NCBI GenBank assembly: GCA_949285025.1
Contig: CASDXG010000035.1
Location: 1-60,405 of the forward strand
DNA: 60,405 nucleotides
Direction of reading: 5' to 3'
Origin: an uncultured Bacteroides sp.
GTDB taxonomy: Bacteria; Bacteroidota; Bacteroidia; Bacteroidales; Bacteroidaceae
The position numbers and the translations under genes are program-made. Shown here piece after piece: positions 53,368 to 60,405 of the stretch. The notes under the pieces were generated by a model. The model saw only the letters and a program-made list of their open reading frames with translations. It was not told the DNA's origin and searched no databases. The stretch's first letter is position 1. Every line of letters starts with the position of its first letter.

Positions 53368-53742
53368 TTATCTTCTTGTTGCTTTTCCCCGGTCTTTCAT
53401 GATGGCCTCTTGATTTTCTGCAGCCCATGCTATCAAGGCATTGATGTGGGGAAGTAAAGATTTGGCGCGAAGCGTAAGTGTGTATTCCACTTTGGGCGGA
53501 ACTTCGGGGTATACTGTGCGGGTTACGTATCCGTCATCTTCCAAAGTCCGAAGTGTAGAAGATAGCATTTTCTTCGATATGTCCGGAATTTTGCGTTGTA
53601 ATTCATTGAAACGTAAAGCCTTTTCTTCCGACTTATAAAGTGTGTAAATGATGAGAATCGACCATTTGTCGCTGATTCTTGCCAAGATGTTCCGTATCGG
53701 GCAATCGGGGAATACTGAATCCTTTGCTTTTGTTTTATTCAT
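53368..53742 (-). CDS. HxlR-family winged-helix regulator
   Basis: A 124-residue DNA-binding regulator with the HxlR layout: DCPIRNILARISDKWSILII (Cys near the N-terminus), LRFNELQRKIPDISKKMLSSTLR recognition region (part: NELQRKIPDISKKMLS), and the wing EDDGYVTRTVYPEVPPKVEY in part. The N-terminal Cys (19) is the one that senses electrophiles or thiol stress in some relatives. It lies 41 bases after the MarR-type gene. Confidence 0.92.
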   Translation of the reverse strand: MNKTKAKDSVFPDCPIRNILARISDKWSILIIYTLYKSEEKALRFNELQRKIPDISKKMLSSTLRTLEDDGYVTRTVYPEVPPKVEYTLTLRAKSLLPHINALIAWAAENQEAIMKDRGKATRR

Positions 53743-53783
53743 ATATTTTTATGGGTGTCTAAATAAAAAAGAATATGGTGGAT

Positions 53784-54146
53784 TTATTTGTTGTGAATTA
53801 GCGGGGCCAGTAATTCCGGAATATTTATTCCCCGTTTTCTGATATTCTCCAGACAGTCTTTCCCTTTTGGCGTGAGTGTGAAAAACATCTGCCGTTTGTC
53901 CACTTTGCCAAGCTCACGTATAAGCAGCTTCTTCTCTTCAGCTATGCGGATGATTTTCGAGGCATGTGACGGATTTAGTCCCGTACAGGTTATGATATGG
54001 CCTGCCGTTACTGTATCTGTCCCGATGCTGCATAAAACCATTGCTTCGTAGAGTGATACTCCATAGGTTTCTTCCAACTGCTTTTCCAGTTCGGAAAGCG
54101 CTTTCATCAGGTCGCGCATCATGCATATACAGGGTATTTTTTCCAT
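53784..54146 (-). CDS. MarR-family regulator of the sulfur-handling locus
   Basis: A 120-residue winged-helix protein: VTAGHIITCTGLNPSHASKII is the helix-turn-helix and LIRELGKVDKRQMFFTLTPKG the wing (first 20 residues quoted singly). It begins 2 bases after the stop codon of the DsrE segment, so it is transcribed with the persulfide reductase gene and probably autoregulates it. Cysteines at ~6, 35 and 49 could sense thiol state; this is inference. Confidence 0.85.
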   Translation of the reverse strand: MEKIPCICMMRDLMKALSELEKQLEETYGVSLYEAMVLCSIGTDTVTAGHIITCTGLNPSHASKIIRIAEEKKLLIRELGKVDKRQMFFTLTPKGKDCLENIRKRGINIPELLAPLIHNK

Positions 54147-54148
54147 AT

Positions 54149-54619
54149 TCAGATAAATAAATTCATATTTGCGCTGTCGGCGCGTTCCATATATGTTGCA
54201 ACTCCACCTATTGTTACATTGTCGAGCAATTCTTCCCGCTTGATGCCCATTACATCCATCGACATCTGACAGGCAATGAATTCCACTCCGTTGTCGATGG
54301 CCTGCCGGCGGAGCGATTCAAGCGAGTCGACGCCTTTCTGTTTCATCAGCATGCGCATCATTTTCGAACCAAGTCCGCCCATATTCATTTTAGAGAGTTT
54401 CAGCTTTTTCGAGTCGGGAGGAAGCATCAGACCAAACATCTTACCGAAGAAATCTTTCTTTACTGCGGGCTTGTGCTCTTTCTTGATTGCATTCAGGCCC
54501 CAGAACGTAAAGAAGATACTGACCTTTTTCCCTGTGGCTGCAGCCCCGTTTGCCAGAACAAAAGTCGCTAAAGTCTTGTCAAGGTCATCGCTGAAAAGGA
54601 TAAAAGTCTTGCCTTTGTT
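54149..54619 (-). pseudogene. DsrE-domain tail of the CoA-disulfide reductase, separated by an in-frame TAA
   Basis: Directly after TAA 54620-54622 the same frame runs ~156 codons. It encodes a DsrE/DsrF-like domain: KTFILFSDDLDKTLATFVLA, AATGKKVSIFFTFWGLNAIK, VEFIACQMSMDVMGI (likely persulfide-carrying Cys) and ATYMERADSANMNLFI. No ATG, GTG or TTG precedes the domain; the first ATG (54439) would drop its first ~60 residues. In Bacteroides this domain is the C-terminal part of the preceding protein, so the TAA looks like a nonsense mutation. Confidence 0.75.
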
Positions 54620-56608
54620 TTACTCCAAAGGTTTCGTTGTTTTTTCAGACAAAACCGTTGTTTTTTCTATCCGTACCCGATATATTCCGTTTGTTTCGGT
54701 TTTATCTACGAAACGGTTTCCGGTTGTACGGCACCATGCTTCTGCATCGCGCGGGAATCCGGCATCGGTTGCGCTTACTTCAAGGCATTGTCCGGGTTGT
54801 AATGTTTCCATGCTTTTCTTCAGCTTCAGTATGGGGCCGGGACATTGCACGCCGCATGCGTTGACTTTTATTACTTCCGTTGCCGGCTTTTCCGCAGCGG
54901 TACAGCCTTTCCGCTCTGTGGGTGACGGATGATGCGGCTCATCTTCCGATGGCAATTCTACCGGCGCGACGGCAGCCGTATAGGTCTTAATGCCGCCTAT
55001 CAGGTTACGAACTTCTCCGAATCCGTTGTCTTTTAGAATATTGCTTGCCAAGTATCCGCGCAGTCCTACGCCGCAATATACCCATACGGGCTTGTCGCGC
55101 GGAATCTCGTCCAAATGTCTGCGCAACTCATCGAGCGGTATGTTTACGGCGCCTTTAATCGCTCTCAGTTGGAATTCGTCCGGAGTACGCACGTCTATCA
55201 GCGAGACTTGGCTCAAGTCTGCGTCGCGAAGCTCGCGCCAATATAGAGGAGTCATTTTCCCGCTCAGTATGTTGCCTGCTACATATCCTGCTATGGCTGC
55301 CGGATCTTTTGCCGAAGAAAAAGGAGGAGCGTACGCATGTTCCAGACGGGTGAGGTCGTACACCGTACCGCCCTGCTTTATGATTAGTGCAAACTCGTCG
55401 ATACGTTTGTCCACGCCGTCGAAACCCACAATCTGTGCTCCGTATAATTTTCCGTCAGTGGGAGCGTAAGTTATTTTGACAGCCATCTGCAATGCACCCG
55501 GATAATAGCCGGCGTGTGAAGCCGAGTGGGTAGTGGAAGAGAGATAGGCGATATTCATTTGTTTTAATCGCTTGGCCGGAAGTCCGGTGGAAGCGACAGT
55601 AAGGTCGAATACTTTGGCGATAGACGTGCCGATGGAACCTTCGTACTTCACTTGATTGCCGAATACAATGTTATCGGCAACGATGCGTGCCTGACGGTTT
55701 GCCGGGCCTGCCAGGAAATTCAGCCAAGATTTTCCGGTGATGGGGTGGGGGTATTCAATGGCATCGCCTACGGCATATACCGATTCGTCGGAGGTTTGCA
55801 GGAATTCGTTAACCCAAATGCCTTTCATTTCTCCCAGTTTAAGTCCGGCCTCCGATGCCAACCGTGTTTCGGCACGCACGCCGATAGAGAGCAAGACCAT
55901 GTCCACTTGCAACTGAATGCCTGACTGAAAGCGGACTGCAATGCCCTGTGAGGTGCGTTCAAATGCTTCGACTGCCTGTTTCAGATAAAGGCGTATCCCT
56001 TTCTGTTGCAGGTGTTCATGTACCAGCGAGGCCATAGAATAGTCGATAGGTCCCATTACCTGATCTGCCATTTCCACTACGGAAACTTTTATTCCGGCGT
56101 GCACTAAATTTTCCGCCATTTCCAGTCCGATGAAACCGCCTCCGACGATAACGGCACGATGTACCGCCTTGTCTTTTACATACTGCTTGATGTTGTCCGT
56201 ATCGTTTACATTTCGGAGCGTAAAGATGCCTTCCGAATCGATGCCTTTCAACGGCGGACGTACCGGCGATGCTCCCGGCGACAGAAGTAGCTTGTCATAG
56301 CTTTCCCGATAGGTTTTCCCGTCGGCAGTGCGTACGGTTACTTCTTTTTGTTTTCGGTCAATTGCGGTAACTTCCGAAGGGATGCGCACATCAATATTAA
56401 ACCGCTTGCCAAAGGCTTCCGGAGTCTGCACGAACAGTCGTTCACGCTCTTCTATGACTCCACCAATATAATAAGGTAGTCCACAATTGGCATACGAAAT
56501 ATAGTCGCCTTTCTCAAATAAAATGATTTCAGCTTTTTCTGTATTTCTGCGTATACGGGCTGCTGCTGTGGCTCCTCCCGCTACACCTCCGACAATGACA
56601 ATCTTCAT
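54620..56608 (-). CDS. CoA-disulfide/persulfide reductase with rhodanese and TusA domains
   Basis: A 662-residue flavoenzyme. The FAD motif IVGGVAGGATAAARIRR (4-20), active-site Cys42 in SYANCGLPYYIGG and NAD motif IVGGGFIGLEMAENL (~151-165) mark a CoADR. A rhodanese domain (~465-555; active-site loop VYCGVGLRGY) and a TusA domain (~590-650; VNACGVQCPGPILKLKK) follow. It would reduce CoA-, polysulfide- or protein-persulfides with NADH and relay sulfane sulfur. It ends at TAA, with a DsrE domain continuing in frame beyond it. The chain CoADR - rhodanese - TusA - DsrE is a complete sulfur relay, which the stop would break. Confidence 0.9.
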   Translation of the reverse strand: MKIVIVGGVAGGATAAARIRRNTEKAEIILFEKGDYISYANCGLPYYIGGVIEERERLFVQTPEAFGKRFNIDVRIPSEVTAIDRKQKEVTVRTADGKTYRESYDKLLLSPGASPVRPPLKGIDSEGIFTLRNVNDTDNIKQYVKDKAVHRAVIVGGGFIGLEMAENLVHAGIKVSVVEMADQVMGPIDYSMASLVHEHLQQKGIRLYLKQAVEAFERTSQGIAVRFQSGIQLQVDMVLLSIGVRAETRLASEAGLKLGEMKGIWVNEFLQTSDESVYAVGDAIEYPHPITGKSWLNFLAGPANRQARIVADNIVFGNQVKYEGSIGTSIAKVFDLTVASTGLPAKRLKQMNIAYLSSTTHSASHAGYYPGALQMAVKITYAPTDGKLYGAQIVGFDGVDKRIDEFALIIKQGGTVYDLTRLEHAYAPPFSSAKDPAAIAGYVAGNILSGKMTPLYWRELRDADLSQVSLIDVRTPDEFQLRAIKGAVNIPLDELRRHLDEIPRDKPVWVYCGVGLRGYLASNILKDNGFGEVRNLIGGIKTYTAAVAPVELPSEDEPHHPSPTERKGCTAAEKPATEVIKVNACGVQCPGPILKLKKSMETLQPGQCLEVSATDAGFPRDAEAWCRTTGNRFVDKTETNGIYRVRIEKTTVLSEKTTKPLE

Positions 56609-56921
56609 AAGTTTTTATTTTTTTGAGTTGACAATATTTTCCATAAGAAATTATTGCAAAGAAAATGATTTGTTTGATTTGAAATAAATTTCCGGAGGAA
56701 AATATTTTGTTGGTTAACAATTATTGGGATTTTCTTCGTCTGTGTCTGTCATGGTCTGTTTATATGACGACAGATTTTAGCAGTAACGGAACATGACCGT
56801 TCTTTCTTGGGACAAGATGATGCGGTAGGGGAACATAAAATAATTATAGGTGTTAATATGCTGTTACTGATTCCTTTTGCCAAAGAAGCATTTGATTGCT
56901 TTCGATAAAAAGGCGTAAAAG
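56609..56921. other. Intergenic region before the tRNA cluster
   Basis: About 310 bases, AT-rich, with no coding signal. A small stem AACGG/CCGTT occurs in the middle. It would contain the promoter of the minus-strand reductase gene, but no complete TTTG-N20-TAnnTTTG is obvious. Confidence 0.5.
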
Positions 56922-56953
56922 TTTGCAAGTGTGTAAAACTCGCTCTATCTTTG
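56922..56953 (+). promoter_or_regulatory. Promoter of the first tRNA-Ser gene
   Basis: TTTG (56922-56925), exactly 20 bases, then TATCTTTG (56946-56953), a full match to the Bacteroides consensus, 24 bases before the tRNA. Confidence 0.8.
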
Positions 56954-56976
56954 CATTGCTTTTTCGGAAGAAAAGG

Positions 56977-57063
56977 GGAAGTTTGGGTGAGTGGCTGAAA
57001 CCAGCAGTTTGCTAAACTGCCGTACGGGTTACCGTACCGGGGGTTCGAATCCCCCAGCTTCCG
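56977..57063 (+). tRNA. tRNA-Ser(GCT)
   Basis: An 87-base class II tRNA. Acceptor GGAAGTT pairs with AGCTTCC. The anticodon arm is GCAGT-TTGCTAA-ACTGC with anticodon GCT at 57011-57013. A long variable arm (CCGTACGGGTTACCGTACC) and T arm GGGGGTTCGAATCCCCC follow. CCA is not encoded. It reads AGC/AGT serine codons. Confidence 0.97.
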
Positions 57064-57076
57064 CCGCCATGAATGG

Positions 57077-57114
57077 GCCTCGTATAATCGTTTTTGGTTT
57101 GCGGGGCTTTATTT
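57077..57114 (+). terminator. Terminator after the first tRNA-Ser
   Basis: GCCTCG (57077-57082) pairs with CGGGGC (57102-57107), followed by TTTATTTA. Confidence 0.5.
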
Positions 57115-57297
57115 ATGTCTGTATGTTTTGATATGTGTGTTTATTGCCGGGAAGCTGTTTCGTATTTCCGCCGATGTTTTTATGAAAACGAGCTTTTGTT
57201 TTGATTAAGACGATGTATTCTTTTTGTGAGAATATAAATGGCAATACATTCTTTTACTTGGTTGTGATGGAATTTTTTGGAAAAAGCGGTTCAAATA

Positions 57298-57328
57298 TTT
57301 GCAGAATCGGTAAAAAGCATTACTTTTG
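57298..57328 (+). promoter_or_regulatory. Promoter of the tRNA-Glu / tRNA-Ser pair
   Basis: TTTG (57298-57301), 19 bases, then TACTTTTG (57321-57328), matching the Bacteroides consensus 27 bases before the tRNA-Glu gene. Confidence 0.75.
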
Positions 57329-57355
57329 CACCGTTGTTTTAATAAGCAAGTTTAT

Positions 57356-57428
57356 GGCGCTTTCGTCTAGTGGCCTAGGACGCGGCCCTCTCACGGCTGA
57401 AACACGGGTTCGATTCCCGTATGCGCTA
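57356..57428 (+). tRNA. tRNA-Glu(CTC)
   Basis: A 73-base tRNA with D arm GTCTAGTGGCCTAGGAC, anticodon arm CGGCC-CTCTCAC-GGCTG (anticodon CTC, 57390-57392) and T arm ACGGGTTCGATTCCCGT. The acceptor (GGCGCTT/ATGCGCT) has one G-T pair at the end and one T-T mismatch. It reads GAG. CCA is not encoded. Confidence 0.93.
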
Positions 57429-57433
57429 CATCG

Positions 57434-57520
57434 GGAAGTTTGGGTGAGTGGCTGAAACCAGCAGTTTGCTAAACTGCCGTACGGATTACCGTACCGGGGG
57501 TTCGAATCCCCCAGCTTCCG
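57434..57520 (+). tRNA. tRNA-Ser(GCT), second copy
   Basis: Identical to the first tRNA-Ser over 87 bases except one base in the variable arm (GGGTTACC in copy 1, GGATTACC here). Anticodon GCT at 57468-57470. It lies 5 bases after tRNA-Glu and is probably cotranscribed with it. Confidence 0.97.
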
Positions 57521-57544
57521 CAGAAGAGATAAAATAATTGTTTG

Positions 57545-57594
57545 GCAGTGATATACTAACTATATGTGATGGGTGGTATATCACTGCTTTTTTT
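57545..57594 (+). terminator. Strong terminator after the tRNA cluster
   Basis: GCAGTGATATAC (57545-57556) pairs perfectly with GTATATCACTGC (57576-57587), followed by TTTTTTT. Confidence 0.9.
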
Positions 57595-57694
57595 ATTTCA
57601 TTCATTATACGGAATGTTGTTGACGGGAAAGATATTTTATATCAGTTTTGGCAGTCCGGGTCATAGGAGATTCCGTGCGGATGTGACAATGTTT

Positions 57695-58951
57695 CTAATC
57701 TCTTCTGAAAATATCCCTTGTGTATACTTTGTCTTTCACGTCATCAAGGCTGGAATCGTAGCGGTTGGCAAGGATGGCGCGGCTTTGTTGTTTAAAGGAT
57801 TCGAGATTGTTTACTATCCGGCTGCCGAAGAAAGTGGTACCGTCTTCTAATGTAGGCTCATAGATGATGACTTCGGCACCTTTGGCTTTGATGCGTTTCA
57901 TTACGCCTTGTATGGAGGATTGGCGGAAATTATCGGAATTTGATTTCATGGTCAGGCGGTAGATACCGATGATGCAGTGCTTCTCCTCAGCCGGATTGAA
58001 GTCTCTCCGGTAGTAATAATCGTAGTAATCGGCTTTGTGCAATACACGGTCTGCTATGAAATCCTTGCGTGTGCGATTGCTTTCCACAATGGCTTGAATG
58101 AGATTTTCCGGTACGTCGGCATAGTTTGCCAGCAGTTGTTTGGTGTCTTTGGGCAGACAGTATCCTCCGTAGCCGAAGCTTGGATTGTTGTAATGTGTGC
58201 CTATACGTGGGTCAAGACATACGCCGTTTATAATGGATCTGGTGTCAAGTCCTTTCATTTCGGCATAAGTGTCAAGCTCGTTGAAATAGCTTACTCGTAA
58301 GGCGAGGTAGGTGTTTGCAAAAAGTTTCACCGCTTCGGCCTCTGTCAGTCCCATATATAGAGTGTCGATGTCCTTTTTTATTGCTCCTTCCTGCAGAAGA
58401 CCTGCAAAAATGTGTGCTGCTTCATCCAGGCGGCTGTCGTTTTCCGGACGGCCTACAATGATACGACTCGGGTAAAGATTATCGTATAAAGCCTTGCTTT
58501 CGCGCAGGAATTCCGGTGAAAAGAGTACATTGTCTGTATCCAGACGCCGGCGGATATTTTCGGTATAACCTACGGGAACTGTACTTTTAATGACCATGAT
58601 TGCCTTTGGATTGACTCTTTTTACCTGTTTTATCACTTCTTCCACGTGGCTTGTGTCGAAGTAATTCTTTACCGGATCGTAGTTTGTGGGCGTGGCAATG
58701 ACTACAAAATCGGCATCGCTATAAGCGGTGTCTCCGTCTGATGTGGCAGTCAGATTCAGTTCTTTTTCTGCCAGATATTTTTCAATGTAATCATCCTGTA
58801 CAGGCGATTTATGCCGATTAATTAAATTAACTTTCTCAGGAATCACGTCCACAGCCGTTACGCGATGATGCCGGCTGAGGAGTGTGGCAATGGAAAGTCC
58901 CACATAACCTGTACCTGCCACTGCGATATGCATGTCTTTAAAATGAGTCAT
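57695..58951 (-). CDS. ugd: UDP-glucose/GDP-mannose 6-dehydrogenase
   Basis: A 418-residue NAD-dependent four-electron sugar dehydrogenase making UDP-glucuronate (or a related uronate) for capsule or polysaccharide synthesis. The NAD motif is [17 protein letters not shown], with [15 protein letters not shown] next and the catalytic Cys in [14 protein letters not shown] (~257). The usual C-terminal UDP-binding domain is present. The start could also be MHIAVAG, six codons later. UDP-glucose is the likely substrate but other UDP-hexoses are possible. Confidence 0.92.
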   Translation of the reverse strand: MTHFKDMHIAVAGTGYVGLSIATLLSRHHRVTAVDVIPEKVNLINRHKSPVQDDYIEKYLAEKELNLTATSDGDTAYSDADFVVIATPTNYDPVKNYFDTSHVEEVIKQVKRVNPKAIMVIKSTVPVGYTENIRRRLDTDNVLFSPEFLRESKALYDNLYPSRIIVGRPENDSRLDEAAHIFAGLLQEGAIKKDIDTLYMGLTEAEAVKLFANTYLALRVSYFNELDTYAEMKGLDTRSIINGVCLDPRIGTHYNNPSFGYGGYCLPKDTKQLLANYADVPENLIQAIVESNRTRKDFIADRVLHKADYYDYYYRRDFNPAEEKHCIIGIYRLTMKSNSDNFRQSSIQGVMKRIKAKGAEVIIYEPTLEDGTTFFGSRIVNNLESFKQQSRAILANRYDSSLDDVKDKVYTRDIFRRD

Positions 58952-59047
58952 TTTCCGGATGTGCTGTTTCTTTTTGTCACTTGTAAAGGTACATATTTTT
59001 CTTGAAGCGGCAATATATTTAAGATTTGCCTCTGCCGGATAATGCGG

Positions 59048-59962
59048 TTATTTGCGTAATACATGCACTTGAATGGTGTGTATGAGCGATTTTCCCACAA
59101 TTATCAGCGTGACTGCTATGAGAATCATTATGATGCCTGTAACAATGCGGGGCGTTATCCGTTCGCCGAATACTGCTACGCCGATGCAGACAGCGGTAAG
59201 CGGTTCCAGCGCTCCTAAGATGGCCGCCGGTGTGGAACCGATATAGTGGATGGATTTTGTCATGAATATCAGCGAGATGATTGTGGGGAATAATGCCAGA
59301 CAGATGGGATTTATCCAAAGTACGGGTTCGGGGATGGGGGCGAGCTGCATGCCGAATCGCAGGCGGACAAAAAATACGCCCCATCCGAACAGTACAGCGT
59401 AAAAGGTAAGTTTTGCCGTAGACATGTCGCGTAATACGGAACGGTTTACGCCTATGATATAAACGGCGTAAGTCAGTGAGGAGACCAGTACCAGTATGAT
59501 ACCTGCAAGACTGAGCGTTTGTCCGTCTTCGCCCTGATATAATAAGGAAATTCCCACAAATGCCAGCGTGATGGAAGACAGCGTAAGCAGTGTGAGTTTC
59601 TCGTGGAAGAATGCAGCCATGATGACAGCTACCATGACCGGGTAGACAAACAGAATGGTCGAGGCTATGCCTGCATCCATAAAGTTGTAGCTCATAAACA
59701 GCGTGAGCGAGGAGACTGCAAACAGCAGACCTAATATGATGAGAGGTAAAATCTCTGCTTTTCTTAAGGCCAGCGACTGGTGTTTTATTTTCATCAGTAT
59801 GAACAGCATGACAGCAGCCAGTCCGTAACGATAAAAAAGCACGGAATCGGGACTTAAACCGGCCTTGTACAATGGCAGGGTGAACAGCGGATTCAGTCCG
59901 TAACTTGCAGCAGCCAGTGCTCCATAAGCAAAACCTTTTATGGTGGAAGTATTCGTTCCCAT
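59048..59962 (-). CDS. EamA/DMT-family transporter
   Basis: A 304-residue inner-membrane protein with ten spans and two EamA repeats (KGFAYGALAAASYGLNPLF; second from ~155; ILGALEPLTAVCIGVAVFGE near the C-terminus). The substrate is unknown. It lies 96 bases upstream of ugd on the same strand. It is a distant relative of the other EamA protein in the window, not a recent copy. Confidence 0.9.
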   Translation of the reverse strand: MGTNTSTIKGFAYGALAAASYGLNPLFTLPLYKAGLSPDSVLFYRYGLAAVMLFILMKIKHQSLALRKAEILPLIILGLLFAVSSLTLFMSYNFMDAGIASTILFVYPVMVAVIMAAFFHEKLTLLTLSSITLAFVGISLLYQGEDGQTLSLAGIILVLVSSLTYAVYIIGVNRSVLRDMSTAKLTFYAVLFGWGVFFVRLRFGMQLAPIPEPVLWINPICLALFPTIISLIFMTKSIHYIGSTPAAILGALEPLTAVCIGVAVFGERITPRIVTGIIMILIAVTLIIVGKSLIHTIQVHVLRK

Positions 59963-60405
59963 ATCTTTTTACCTTATCTTTTATGTAATCCGGGCGCAAA
60001 GGTATAATAAAATTTGGGAAAACAGACCGATGGACGGGGGGATGTTATAATTTCTTGCAGGTCTGTTTGGGAAAATTCCCGGTTGTGGAGGATGGCACAT
60101 TGTTGTATTCTGTGCGGTTTTATGTTTTCTTATGGATGTTTTATGTAAGATTTTTTTATATTGTTTCTTGTTGGTCTTTGGGGTTTTTGCGTATCTTTGT
60201 AACGTATAATAAAAAATACTGTATCTGATTGAAAAGCAAAGAGTAGCAAACAAGTGGCAGAAAAAGGGTAATGATTTAGCGACATTCAGAATGCATTGAT
60301 TCGCTGTACTTTGCTTACTCTTTCAAACAACTCTTTTCGGAAAACAAAGGTATATTTTATTTGCCAAACAGCCAAAGAATTGAAAAATAAATTGCGAGGT
60401 TCTGC
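59963..60405. other. Right-edge region with an unidentified partial frame
   Basis: About 440 bases without a recognised gene. On the plus strand TATCTTTG (60192-60199) is a -7-like box. On the minus strand the last 120 bases form an uninterrupted frame entering from outside and ending at TGA (complement of 60286-60288); its peptide ends LFERVSKVQRINAF. It could be the C-terminus of a gene or transposase cut by the edge. It is too short to name. Confidence 0.35.

Noticed and set aside
56977-57520. Repeated sequence suggesting a CRISPR array
   Set aside because: The two ~87-base repeats are tRNA-Ser genes with full cloverleaf features, and there are only two of them.
59019-59999. A 326-codon minus-strand frame overlapping the EamA transporter gene
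   Set aside because: It is out of frame with a clear ten-span transporter; its product is His/Arg/Cys-rich with no membrane pattern, so it is a shadow.

Overview
The window looks like a chromosomal segment of a Bacteroidales bacterium, most likely Bacteroides or a close relative in Bacteroidaceae. The evidence is moderate GC content, Bacteroidetes-specific families (NVEALA peptide, BF3164-type six-bladed propeller lipoprotein, DUF4858, DUF5063, DUF4492 next to cydAB), promoters of the Bacteroides form (TTTG about 20 bases upstream of TAnnTTTG), and few strong Shine-Dalgarno sequences. Most of the window is ordinary core genome. The left edge is cut inside an IS66-like insertion sequence and the right edge holds an unidentified partial frame, so the window may be a contig broken at repeats.

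Layout. 0-11.4 kb: a NahK-like sugar kinase, a small Spy-like secreted protein, an extended RluA-type pseudouridine synthase, ispE, a DUF456 membrane protein, dnaB, a zinc alcohol dehydrogenase, pheT and a YebC regulator. 11.8-18.5 kb (minus strand): a TolC - MacA - ABC ATPase - MacB-type permease efflux set, followed by a LytS-type histidine kinase and LytTR response regulator. 18.5-21.5 kb: cytochrome bd oxidase (DUF4492 small membrane protein, cydA, cydB). 21.9-26.1 kb: DUF3737, a MalY/PatB-like lyase, an EamA exporter and a DUF418 membrane protein, nearly contiguous. 26.1-34.3 kb: a large secreted glycosidase-like protein, a DUF486 membrane protein, a five-gene minus-strand run (TPR/propeller protein, NfeD, FloA, nucleoside phosphorylase, GAF-type methionine sulfoxide reductase) and a TtcA-like PP-loop protein. 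34.3-42.2 kb (minus strand): FtsK - LolA-like - TrxB - M16 protease - DUF4858. 42.3-51.3 kb (plus strand): DUF5063, a 3'-5' exonuclease, an RlmI-like methyltransferase, a GH29 fucosidase, a DEAD-box helicase, and serC - serA - DUF1015. 51.4-56.6 kb (minus strand): a propeller lipoprotein and NVEALA peptide gene with two matching palindromes, HxlR and MarR regulators, and a multidomain CoA-disulfide/persulfide reductase. 57-60 kb: tRNA-Ser, tRNA-Glu, tRNA-Ser, then a UDP-sugar dehydrogenase and another EamA transporter.

Most notable observations. (1) Two otherwise intact genes carry single in-frame stop codons with clearly homologous coding sequence continuing in the same frame: the DEAD-box helicase (TGA before its DbpA-type RNA-binding tail) and the CoA-disulfide reductase-rhodanese-TusA protein (TAA before its DsrE domain). 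(2) The NVEALA precursor and propeller lipoprotein genes share one strand, have a well-formed Bacteroides promoter, and are punctuated by two nearly identical REP-like palindromes; this is the best candidate for a poorly described system. (3) The RluA protein has a long coiled-coil and Cys/Glu-motif extension that may be a deaminase-like domain. All functional calls rest on recognised motifs; no database search was possible.
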